DNA of 20,597 bases from CAYUDP01 sp964443725 (lineage in GTDB: Bacteria; Patescibacteriota; Minisyncoccia; Phycocordibacterales; JAKFXT01): positions 1 through 20,597 of the forward strand of contig CAYUDP010000011.1 in NCBI GenBank assembly GCA_964443725.1, in the 5' to 3' direction. The notes beneath the pieces are model-generated. The model made no database searches and was not told where the DNA came from. It saw only the letters and a list, made by a program, of their open reading frames with translations. A program made the translations under genes and the position numbers. Of this stretch, positions 1 to 8,146 are shown piece by piece (position 1 is the first letter of the stretch; every line of letters begins with the position of its first letter).

Positions 1-2
1 GT

Positions 3-3000
3 GCAAAGGCTCTAGGTCTTGGAACCTCAACACCATTCTGGTCTCTACAAGTTGCCTCATCGACAAAGTCCCAACTCGCTCTCACTGACCCAAGTGCAGG
101 AACAAATGCCAAGCACTTCTTCTTTAGATCAGCAGGTGGCAACCTATATATAGGTTCATCAACTGATGCACTAAGTGCCACAAGTACATACTTCACAATA
201 AATGGTAACGCAGGAGGTATGGTTGGAATAGGAACAACATCCCCAACAAGACAATTAGATGTTCAAGGAACCACAGGTTCAATAGTTGTGGCTCAATTCT
301 CAAGTCAATCAGCTGCAGCTTTAGTTGATATATATACAGGTAGTAGTGCATCTGATTCGGGTATTAGATTCAACAACCCAGCCTCATCTTATAACATGGT
401 CATGGGGTATGATGGGACAGCAAAAGTCTTTAGATTAGGACATGGATCAGGAGCACTCTCATCTGGCTCAAGTGATTTAACAATAGATTTAAATTATAGG
501 CTCGGCATTGGTACTTCAACTGCTGCTGCTCTAGCCAAACTAACCATCGCCACTTCAACAAACTCCCAACTAGCTCTCTCTGATGGCCTTGGATCAAGTA
601 TATGGAGTATGAGAGCAGTTGGTGGGCCATTCTATATAGCCACCACATCACCAACAACATATGCAACCGGAACAAATCCAGTAATGTTTATGGATGACGT
701 TGTGGGCTCTGTTGGATTTGGCACTACAACACCAGTTGTCGATACTAACCCGTCAAGATTCCTAACAGTTGATGGTGGGCAATATACGAATGCCGAGATA
801 TCAGTCGGTAGATATCAGACTAATGGTTTTGTTGGAGGATTTAACTTCTTTAATGGTGCAAATACTGGCACTGATAAGAGAATAGCCAGTGTATGGGCCG
901 CACTTGATGGTGCAGTAAATAGCGGTAAGTTATATTTCTCTACTTATTCTTCCGGTAGTGCATTAAACCCAATGATAATAGATTCAGGTGGCAGAATAAT
1001 GATGGGAACGACAACTGCATCTGGGTCTTCAAGATTAACATTAAGTGGTTCTGTTGCTCCACAAATCTCTCTCACCGATGGCACCTTAACCTCTAATCAA
1101 TGGGCATTTAGAAACGCAGGTGGTCTTCTATACATAGCATCATCTTCAGCTTCAACTTATGCCACTGCCACATCACCACTACTTACTCTAGATTCAAATA
1201 CAGGTAATGTTGCCATCGGTACTTCAACACCAGGCTTCCCACTACAAGTTATAGCAAGGAATGGATATGCAGCGGTTTTGACCGATCCATCTGGTGTTGA
1301 TACAAACACAATAAGACTAGGTTTCAGCATATCTAACAACCCAACATTCACAGGTGCTTTTGTAGGTGGTTATAGAGTAACTTCAGGATCTGGCTCCACA
1401 GATCTGATATTTGGTACTGGCTACGCAGGAGCTGTTGCAACAGAGAGAATGAGACTAAATAATCAAGGACAATTAGGTATAGGCACCACCACACCTAACT
1501 GGCTATTACAACTCGCATCCTCTACTATTCCTCAACTAGCTCTCTCTGACGGCTCACTAACCTCTAACCACTGGACAATGAGAAGTGTTGGTAACATGTT
1601 CTATGTAGCCACAGCTTCTCCATCAACTTACGCCACATCGACGGCTACCGCCCTGACTATAAATGGAAGTACCGGATATGTAGGTATTGGAACAACGAGT
1701 CCAACTTCAGCACTATCAGTCAATGGCCAAATTTCTTCTAACGGATTTAATGCTATTGTCTCGAATCAAGCTTTTACTGTGAATGGAGTTCTCGTGGCCG
1801 GTGCATCAACCACACTCAATAATTACTTTTTGGGTGGAGCAACAACTACAGACACAATGCTTGGTTCAAGTAATATTGCGATAGGGCCATATTCTCTTTC
1901 AAACTCTACGTCATCTCTTGCGACTTTTAACTTTGCCGCCGGTTATCAATCTATGATGGGAAATCCAAGTGGAGCAGGGGGAAACACCGGAACTGCAAAC
2001 ACCGCTGTTGGAGCAGTATCCTTATATTCCAATACTTCTGGGAATTACAATAACGCATTTGGTGCAAATGCCCTTGCTTTTAATACTACTGGGTCAAATA
2101 ATAATGCTTTTGGGTTGAGTGCTTTAAATAAAAATATATTCGGTACAGACAATAGTGCTCTAGGTACATACTCCCTAACTAACAATTTAGGTGGAATTGG
2201 TAATGTTGGTATTGGTAGTTCGTCTCTATATACAAATGATTATGGATCACTAAATATTGCCGTCGGTCCGAATTCAATGTATTTCAACACTTCGGGTTCA
2301 TATAATGTTGCTATGGGATCATCAGCTTTGGCATCGAACACTACCGGATCTTCAACTGTTGCTCTGGGTTGGAATTCGTTATATTTAAATACAACAGGTG
2401 CATCGTCAACTGCAATAGGTGCGTGGGCTGGATCGACTAATCAAACCGGTATATACAATACATTCATAGGAGCCCAGTCCAATGCACTATCGTCTGGACT
2501 AAGTTTTGCAACTGCTATTGGTGCCGGAGCAGTCGTCTCAAGTAATAATAGTTTAGTTTTGGGGGGATTTGGTGGTTCTAGTGCTGACGTTGCTATTGGT
2601 ACTACTTCTCCATGGGCTAAACTTACTATAATGAATAATTATGGTTCAACTACACCACTATTTGATATTTCAACTACAACTTCTGCAACATATGCGACAT
2701 CTTCCATTTTTAGAATATTAGCAAATGGGAATGTGGGAGTCGGAACAACTACTCCATGGTCCAGCTTTGCTGTCACAGGAAACTCTTCAGCTGATTATTT
2801 CACTGCCGTATCGACAAGTTCAACTACGACACTTAGTGGTGGACTTAATGTGGGAAATGGTCAGTTGGCTTATAACTATTCAACTGGTGAGGTGTATGCT
2901 TCTAATCTGATATCAGGTACCCAGTCATTTGATGACGATGCTGGTTTTGTCACTTGGACAAACCTTCCTGTTGTCAGTGCTGTGTCAGGAACAGTCGAAG

Positions 3001-5915
3001 CATACTCCGCACAAATAAATGGGAACCCAATGTTGACTATATATTCAGAATCAAATGGTAGTGGAAACATAAGAAACCAAGGTATATCTATTGGTACCTC
3101 AACCCCGACTTCTATGTTAACTATTTGGGGTAAAAGTACGTCATCGTCTTCAACTCTTGAAGTTTTGAATTCGGCATCTACCACCTTGTTTAAATTGATG
3201 GATTCTGGTTTCTCTGGTATGGGCACCACAACCCCCAACTGGATGCTTCAACTTGCAACTTCAACTATTCCTCAACTTGCTCTCACCGACCCATCAGCAG
3301 GAACAAATGCCAAACACTATTTCTTCCGTTCAGCAGGAGGAAACCTATATATAGGATCATCAACAGACTCTCTATCTGCTACGAGTACATACATAACTAT
3401 AGGAAACGGTGGATACATTGGTATGGGTACATCAACTGTTGTAAACAAATATGATTTTTATGCTAATGGTTCAGATGGTGGATTCAACGTTAGGGCTACT
3501 AATGGCTCATACTGGTTCTCAGTTGGTAATGGCTCAGCTGGAGTAGTTAAATTCAACGAACAGGGAGGTATAACTCAAGTTGGTGGATCAACTGATCTAG
3601 GTGCACGTATGAATATAGGTTCACTATCAAATACAACAGCCGTTCTTGCCCTCTCTGGTGTCTCTGGACAAACAGCTGACCTATTCAGAGTAAATACAAA
3701 CGGAACTGGTGGAAATCAATTTGTTATCAAAGCCTCAGGTAATACAGGTATAGGAACAACCACACCCAACTGGCTATTACAACTCGCATCCTCTACTATT
3801 CCTCAACTCTCCCTAACAGACCCAAGTGCAGGAACAAATGCCAAGCACTTCTTCTTCCGTTCAGCTGGAGGGAACCTATATATAGGATCATCAACTGATG
3901 CTTTGTCTGCTACTTCAACTTATGTGACACTTGCTTCAGGTGGGTATTTTGGTGTTGGCACTACTTCTCCGTTTGCGAAATTAGCTATACATGCAAATAA
4001 TGGTGAGAATAATATAACTTTATTTGCTGTAGCCTCGTCAACTGCCGCTGCTACAACTACACTCTTTAGTATAGATAACGCTGGACACACAAGTATTGGT
4101 GCTACAAACAGCAATTTTAATTTGTCAGTAGGGAATATGTATGTCAACAATTCAGCCGCACAGATCGTGTTTAATTCTTCGGGTATGTATTCAGCCATTC
4201 AAAATGATAAGGCAAATACTTGGTCTATAGCATGGAAACCAACCTCTAATGCATCTGTCGGTACCCCTGTATATACTTGGAACACGGGTGGTCAAGCTGG
4301 TATGGGTACCACAACTCCATCCGACTTTACATTCCTTACTATATCAACCTCAACTGCCTCTCAACTTAAGCTAACAGATGCCTCACTGACTTCAGACCAA
4401 TGGGCATTTAGAAATGCTGGTGGGACACTCTATATAGCAACCTCAAGTGCTGCAACATACGCCACATCAAGTGCTCCAGCAGTAATGACGCTTAAGAGTA
4501 GTGGCAATATAGGCATTGGAACTACCTCCCCATGGGCTAAATTCTCAATACATGCAAACAATGGCGAAACGAATGATACTTTGTTTGCAATTGCGTCTTC
4601 AACAGCAGCAGCAACCACAACATTATTCACCATAAATAATTCTGGTAGGGTGGGTATCGGGACCGCTCCATCTACGGGGTATCTGCTAACGGTAAGTAGT
4701 ATCTATACATCATCATCCGGATCAATAGATGCTGGGTTTATTAGAGATGCTGGGGGAACTAGCTATTTCCTTGATCCTGCGGGGGATAGTACGGTCAATT
4801 CTCTAACTAATAGGTCAGCTGCATTCGCTAAAGTGGTTGGTATTGGTACAACCTCATCAGCATTTTCAGCTATGCTTGATATAGCATCATCTACATATCC
4901 GCAACTATCCTTGACTGATCCAAATGGTGGAACTGATGCCAAACACTTAATAATGAGATATGTCGGTGGCAATCTTTATATTGGGACATCTACTGATGCT
5001 ATGTCCGCGACCTCAACTGATATGACTTTCCAACCAACTACTGGGTATTTGGGGCTTGGAACGACCTCCCCATGGAGAACACTCTCTGTCACAGGAACAG
5101 TAGCAATGAGTGGATTAACTACTCTAGGCTCCACTGGAGATGCCATTTGTCTAACAGCTGGTAAGGAAATAAATGTTAACACTGGGGCTACAAGTTGTAC
5201 TGTCTCTTCACTGAGATTTAAGCATGATGTTGTAGATATTGACCGAGGATTAGATTTGGTAAAACAATTACACCCCGTCTCCTATGCTTATAATGGTACA
5301 ACAAATAGGAGGCTTGGTTTTATTGCTGAGGAAGTGAATGCGATTGAACCCAGGTTAGTATTTTATGAAGAAGATGGGACCACTCCTCGTGGTGTTAGGT
5401 ATGAGGATGTGACTCCGGTCTTGGTCAAGTCTGTCCAAGAGTTGGATGATAGGTTGTCTATTCTAGAGGGTGCAACTTCTACTGCGACTTCAACTTCCGG
5501 TTATTTGGGCACGGCAATAAAAAATAGCCTAGCTTCGTTTGGTGTATTCTTGAGTGATGCTATGACTCATATATCTAACTTAACAGTAGACACATTAACT
5601 GTTGGCTCAAAAGAAAAACCGACTGGAGTGACTCTATTTGATAAAAATACTGGAAACCCATATTGTCTCTATATACAAGATGGACTAACTACAACCACAT
5701 CGGGAAGTTGTGAGAGTTTGCCAACTTCAACAAGCACCGTCACCTACACTACATCAAGTAGCACAAGTTCTTCAACAACGCCTTCGGTGGATATGTCTTT
5801 ATCTTCTACTACCCCAGTTATAGATCTCTCTGCTACGACAACTTCGACTACAAGTACAGCCCCACTTTCTATAGTAGATTTAACCGCGACATCAACTGCA
5901 ACCTCGACGCCTTAA
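3..5915 (+). CDS. Giant surface fibre/adhesin with YadA-head-like repeats and C-terminal peptidase S74 chaperone (5' end outside window)
   Basis: The frame is open from the first complete codon (base 3) to the TAA at 5913-5915. The first in-window ATG (219) lies inside a repeat, so the true start is upstream and at least 1970 residues are visible. Numbering below starts at the ATG at 219. The protein is very rich in Ser, Thr, Gly and Asn. It holds about 20 copies of a 'GIGTTxP...L.V' motif, eight copies of a module centred on 'QLxLTD', and a YadA-head-like run of 17-residue repeats (about 594-750). Near 1661-1745 is an intramolecular chaperone of the endosialidase type (peptidase S74): Ser1663 and Lys1668 fit the family pattern S-x-x-R-x-K, followed by an 'LGFIAEEV' stretch and a short coiled coil ('VKSVQELDDRL'). 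The family trimerises beta-helical fibres and then cuts itself off. A further 150 residues follow, with Cys1816 and Cys1831 and a Ser/Thr-rich tail. Probably an extracellular trimeric attachment fibre; ligand unknown. Confidence 0.85.
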   Translation, partial: AKALGLGTSTPFWSLQVASSTKSQLALTDPSAGTNAKHFFFRSAGGNLYIGSSTDALSATSTYFTINGNAGGMVGIGTTSPTRQLDVQGTTGSIVVAQFSSQSAAALVDIYTGSSASDSGIRFNNPASSYNMVMGYDGTAKVFRLGHGSGALSSGSSDLTIDLNYRLGIGTSTAAALAKLTIATSTNSQLALSDGLGSSIWSMRAVGGPFYIATTSPTTYATGTNPVMFMDDVVGSVGFGTTTPVVDTNPSRFLTVDGGQYTNAEISVGRYQTNGFVGGFNFFNGANTGTDKRIASVWAALDGAVNSGKLYFSTYSSGSALNPMIIDSGGRIMMGTTTASGSSRLTLSGSVAPQISLTDGTLTSNQWAFRNAGGLLYIASSSASTYATATSPLLTLDSNTGNVAIGTSTPGFPLQVIARNGYAAVLTDPSGVDTNTIRLGFSISNNPTFTGAFVGGYRVTSGSGSTDLIFGTGYAGAVATERMRLNNQGQLGIGTTTPNWLLQLASSTIPQLALSDGSLTSNHWTMRSVGNMFYVATASPSTYATSTATALTINGSTGYVGIGTTSPTSALSVNGQISSNGFNAIVSNQAFTVNGVLVAGASTTLNNYFLGGATTTDTMLGSSNIAIGPYSLSNSTSSLATFNFAAGYQSMMGNPSGAGGNTGTANTAVGAVSLYSNTSGNYNNAFGANALAFNTTGSNNNAFGLSALNKNIFGTDNSALGTYSLTNNLGGIGNVGIGSSSLYTNDYGSLNIAVGPNSMYFNTSGSYNVAMGSSALASNTTGSSTVALGWNSLYLNTTGASSTAIGAWAGSTNQTGIYNTFIGAQSNALSSGLSFATAIGAGAVVSSNNSLVLGGFGGSSADVAIGTTSPWAKLTIMNNYGSTTPLFDISTTTSATYATSSIFRILANGNVGVGTTTPWSSFAVTGNSSADYFTAVSTSSTTTLSGGLNVGNGQLAYNYSTGEVYASNLISGTQSFDDDAGFVTWTNLPVVSAVSGTVEAYSAQINGNPMLTIYSESNGSGNIRNQGISIGTSTPTSMLTIWGKSTSSSSTLEVLNSASTTLFKLMDSGFSGMGTTTPNWMLQLATSTIPQLALTDPSAGTNAKHYFFRSAGGNLYIGSSTDSLSATSTYITIGNGGYIGMGTSTVVNKYDFYANGSDGGFNVRATNGSYWFSVGNGSAGVVKFNEQGGITQVGGSTDLGARMNIGSLSNTTAVLALSGVSGQTADLFRVNTNGTGGNQFVIKASGNTGIGTTTPNWLLQLASSTIPQLSLTDPSAGTNAKHFFFRSAGGNLYIGSSTDALSATSTYVTLASGGYFGVGTTSPFAKLAIHANNGENNITLFAVASSTAAATTTLFSIDNAGHTSIGATNSNFNLSVGNMYVNNSAAQIVFNSSGMYSAIQNDKANTWSIAWKPTSNASVGTPVYTWNTGGQAGMGTTTPSDFTFLTISTSTASQLKLTDASLTSDQWAFRNAGGTLYIATSSAATYATSSAPAVMTLKSSGNIGIGTTSPWAKFSIHANNGETNDTLFAIASSTAAATTTLFTINNSGRVGIGTAPSTGYLLTVSSIYTSSSGSIDAGFIRDAGGTSYFLDPAGDSTVNSLTNRSAAFAKVVGIGTTSSAFSAMLDIASSTYPQLSLTDPNGGTDAKHLIMRYVGGNLYIGTSTDAMSATSTDMTFQPTTGYLGLGTTSPWRTLSVTGTVAMSGLTTLGSTGDAICLTAGKEINVNTGATSCTVSSLRFKHDVVDIDRGLDLVKQLHPVSYAYNGTTNRRLGFIAEEVNAIEPRLVFYEEDGTTPRGVRYEDVTPVLVKSVQELDDRLSILEGATSTATSTSGYLGTAIKNSLASFGVFLSDAMTHISNLTVDTLTVGSKEKPTGVTLFDKNTGNPYCLYIQDGLTTTTSGSCESLPTSTSTVTYTTSSSTSSSTTPSVDMSLSSTTPVIDLSATTTSTTSTAPLSIVDLTATSTATSTP
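87..124 (+). repeat. 38-bp exact direct repeat, copy 1 (fibre module)
   Basis: This stretch is identical to 3819-3856 and encodes 'DPSAGTNAKHFF' in the same frame. It is the core of one of two sequence types of the 'QLxLTD' module. A third, slightly diverged copy lies near 3290-3325. Such long identity at the DNA level inside a coding repeat suggests recent duplication or gene conversion. Confidence 0.85.
1497..1537 (+). repeat. 41-bp exact direct repeat, copy 1 (fibre module)
   Basis: This stretch is identical to 3768-3808 and encodes 'NWLLQLASSTIPQL', the entry into a 'QLxLTD' module just after a 'GIGTTTP' motif. The module that follows differs in type between the two sites, so the identical segment could serve as a recombination point for swapping modules. 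Confidence 0.85.
1998..2456 (+). repeat. Nine tandem 51-bp (17-residue) YadA-head-like repeats inside the fibre gene
   Basis: Translated in the fibre frame, this stretch divides without indels into nine units of exactly 17 residues, with pattern N-x-A-(V/F/I/M/L)-G-x-x-(S/A)-L-x-x-N-(T)-(T/S)-G-x-x. A tenth, partial unit begins at 2457 ('NTFIGAQSN'), and a looser unit ('SNIAIGPYSLSN') lies upstream. In trimeric autotransporter adhesins, units of this type form a left-handed parallel beta-roll. The DNA of the units has diverged, so the repeats are old and kept by selection on the protein rather than freshly amplified. Confidence 0.8.
3768..3808 (+). repeat. 41-bp exact direct repeat, copy 2 (fibre module)
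   Basis: Second copy of the sequence at 1497-1537. It runs directly into the module that carries the 38-bp repeat at 3819-3856. Confidence 0.85.
3819..3856 (+). repeat. 38-bp exact direct repeat, copy 2 (fibre module)
   Basis: Second copy of the sequence at 87-124, in the same reading frame of the fibre gene. Confidence 0.85.
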
Positions 5916-5916
5916 T

Positions 5917-8106
5917 ATGAAAAGTTATTTATCAAAAATAATATTTATATTTATATTATTGTCGCCGATTCGGGCACTTGCTTATCCCTCTGGTATCGTC
6001 GCTTCTTATACTTTTGATAAAAATGATGTCAATTGGACTACAAGGACTGTCGCTGATGCCTCTGGAAATGGCAATACTATGAGCATTGTCGGATTTCCGA
6101 CAACAACAACACCTGTTCCGGGGAAAGTTCAGCAGTCTTTTAAAGGAGATTATATCGGATCACATTATTTAAGTGTTTCTACACTAAATAACACAAATTT
6201 TCCCCAAACATCTGGAACAGTTGAATTTTGGATTAAAAACACAATACTCACAGATAAACCTTTTACAGACGCAGATCCGGTTTTTGATTATTTTGACGCT
6301 TCTAGGAAACACATAATGATGCGTTATACAAATACTGGAGGTAATGGAATCCAGATCGGCGGGCAAAATACAAGTACTTGGGCCTTTGTCTACATAATGG
6401 CCATTCCAAGAAATAGCTGGACTCATGTTGCTTTAACATGGGATACTTCAACTCTGCAAGCGAATATTTATAAAAATGGTACTTTAGTCAATACTTCATC
6501 TATTTCTGACCCGACCTTTGTCCCAAGTGCACAGGATTTTAAGCTACTGGGAGCTACAGGTTTTAGATCTGCTAGTACTATGGACGAATTTCGTGTATAT
6601 AATCGTGCTCTAGCTGCTAGTGAAATATATAACGAATATATTTCTGGTATATCAAAATTTGGAATAAATACTTCGACAAAATCTTCAAGTACCTTAAATG
6701 CAAATCTCATTGCCTATTACACACTTGATGGCAAAGATATAAATTGGGGCACAGGTACAACAAGCGATTTGTCCATAAATAAATTTGAAGGTTCTTTAAA
6801 AAATCTATCAACAACAACTTCTCCATCTTCTGGTAAAACCGGACAGGGTATTTTCTTTAACGGAGTTAATAATTATATTACAATTCCCGATCAAGATGTT
6901 TTTAGTCCATCAGTCAACGATATGACGATTTCTCTTTGGGCAAGAATACCCAAAAATGCTCCAGCAATTGGGAATGGTGGTGGTGGTAATTCGGGGTCTT
7001 ATTTTATTGGGAAGGGTAATGGTTCACAGTGGGAGTGGCAATTGGAAAACGATATAAATGCTAGAATATATTTCTCAGTTAATAAATTAGATGGTTCAAC
7101 TGGGACAACAGCGACTTATATAAGGTCCATGAATGATGGCTTGTGGCACAATTACACCATTACTGTGAGTACTAGCAGTGATACAATAAGAATGTATGTT
7201 GACGGTGTAAGTGTCACTTTAGCTAATGCTCTTCCAACTATGTCAAACGGTACGTCACCCTTAGATATTGGAAGAAGGCCGGATGGTCAATATTTTTATG
7301 GGTATGAAGACGAGATAAAAATATACAATAGAATTTTATCATCTGCTGAGATTAAAGATTTATATAGAAGTGTAATAAATAAGTACTCTATTGCTCCCAA
7401 AACTTACAATCAACCGTCAGAGCTATCTAGCGGTTTGATTGGGTACTATACTTTTGACAATATAGATGTTAATTGGACAACAAGAACGATGACCGATGCT
7501 TCTGGAAGTGGCAATACAGCAAGTATTTTGGGTATGCCAACCACAACAAGTCCAACCGCTGGAATATCAAATCAGGCATTTAGTTGGAATAATAATAGTG
7601 CTAATTATATTTCTGTTCCAACATTAAATAATACTAATTTCCCACAAATAACAGGTTCAATCTCTGTCTGGTTTAAGAATGATTATAGGAATATGCCAAC
7701 CACTGGTGATAATATATTTAATAATTGGAGCAGCTCGTATAATCATATTTTTGTAAGAACTACTAACCGAAACTCAATACAAGTCCAGGGGCAGGTGGTG
7801 GGTGGAACATCTGCGTTTGCGAATTCTTATACAATATCTATAGGTGCTTGGCACCATATAGTGGCCGAATGGGATACGGTAAATGATGTTTATAGTGTCT
7901 ATATTGATGGTGTGGCTAAAACCATAAATGGGTCAATAACTGATACCTCTTGGTTGCCATCAACCCAGCCGTTTACAATAGGTGGTGGTGCGGGGAGTAA
8001 TGATAGTTATGCTGGCAAGATAGACGAGTTTAGGCTTTACAATAGATTACTTACACAAGCAGAAGTCACAAAACTCTATAAACTCGGAAAATCTATTTCA
8101 AGATAG
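5917..8106 (+). CDS. Secreted protein with three LamG-like (concanavalin A-like) domains
   Basis: The 729-residue product begins with a signal peptide: Lys2/Lys7, a hydrophobic stretch 8-18 and a likely signal peptidase I site after 'ALA' (residue 22). Three LamG/ConA-like lectin domains follow, at about 26-243, 263-488 and 506-729. Each opens with a pattern like 'GLIGYYTFD' and closes with a pattern like 'IDEFRLYNRxLxxAEI'. Domains 1 and 3 resemble each other more than domain 2 ('DVNWTTRT' in both). There is no C-terminal membrane helix or sorting signal, so the protein may be released or bound to other surface proteins. Only one base separates the fibre stop (5915) from this ATG (5917), so the two are almost certainly cotranscribed. 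LamG-like folds usually bind glycans or proteins; no catalytic residues are recognisable. A role as partner of the fibre is inference. Confidence 0.85.
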   Translation: MKSYLSKIIFIFILLSPIRALAYPSGIVASYTFDKNDVNWTTRTVADASGNGNTMSIVGFPTTTTPVPGKVQQSFKGDYIGSHYLSVSTLNNTNFPQTSGTVEFWIKNTILTDKPFTDADPVFDYFDASRKHIMMRYTNTGGNGIQIGGQNTSTWAFVYIMAIPRNSWTHVALTWDTSTLQANIYKNGTLVNTSSISDPTFVPSAQDFKLLGATGFRSASTMDEFRVYNRALAASEIYNEYISGISKFGINTSTKSSSTLNANLIAYYTLDGKDINWGTGTTSDLSINKFEGSLKNLSTTTSPSSGKTGQGIFFNGVNNYITIPDQDVFSPSVNDMTISLWARIPKNAPAIGNGGGGNSGSYFIGKGNGSQWEWQLENDINARIYFSVNKLDGSTGTTATYIRSMNDGLWHNYTITVSTSSDTIRMYVDGVSVTLANALPTMSNGTSPLDIGRRPDGQYFYGYEDEIKIYNRILSSAEIKDLYRSVINKYSIAPKTYNQPSELSSGLIGYYTFDNIDVNWTTRTMTDASGSGNTASILGMPTTTSPTAGISNQAFSWNNNSANYISVPTLNNTNFPQITGSISVWFKNDYRNMPTTGDNIFNNWSSSYNHIFVRTTNRNSIQVQGQVVGGTSAFANSYTISIGAWHHIVAEWDTVNDVYSVYIDGVAKTINGSITDTSWLPSTQPFTIGGGAGSNDSYAGKIDEFRLYNRLLTQAEVTKLYKLGKSISR

Positions 8107-8131
8107 GTATCTCGCAAATATTCATTAAATT

Positions 8132-8140
8132 TGCTATAAA
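8132..8140 (+). promoter_or_regulatory. Extended -10 promoter of tgt (leaderless arrangement)
   Basis: TG-C-TATAAA: the hexamer at 8135-8140 ends six bases before the tgt ATG (8147). The usual distance from -10 box to first transcribed base puts that base on or next to the A of the start codon. No convincing -35 box and no Shine-Dalgarno sequence are visible. Confidence 0.6.
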
Positions 8141-8146
8141 TTTCCA

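Noticed and set aside
2876..3238. Minus-strand reading frames opposite the fibre gene (for example 120 codons here)
   Set aside because: They arise from the repetitive low-stop composition of the fibre gene, and their translations mirror its repeats.
3..5915. Phage tail fibre, i.e. a prophage in the window
   Set aside because: No other phage genes (terminase, capsid, portal, integrase) are present, and the neighbours are housekeeping and surface genes; cellular S74 fibres of this repeat style fit better.
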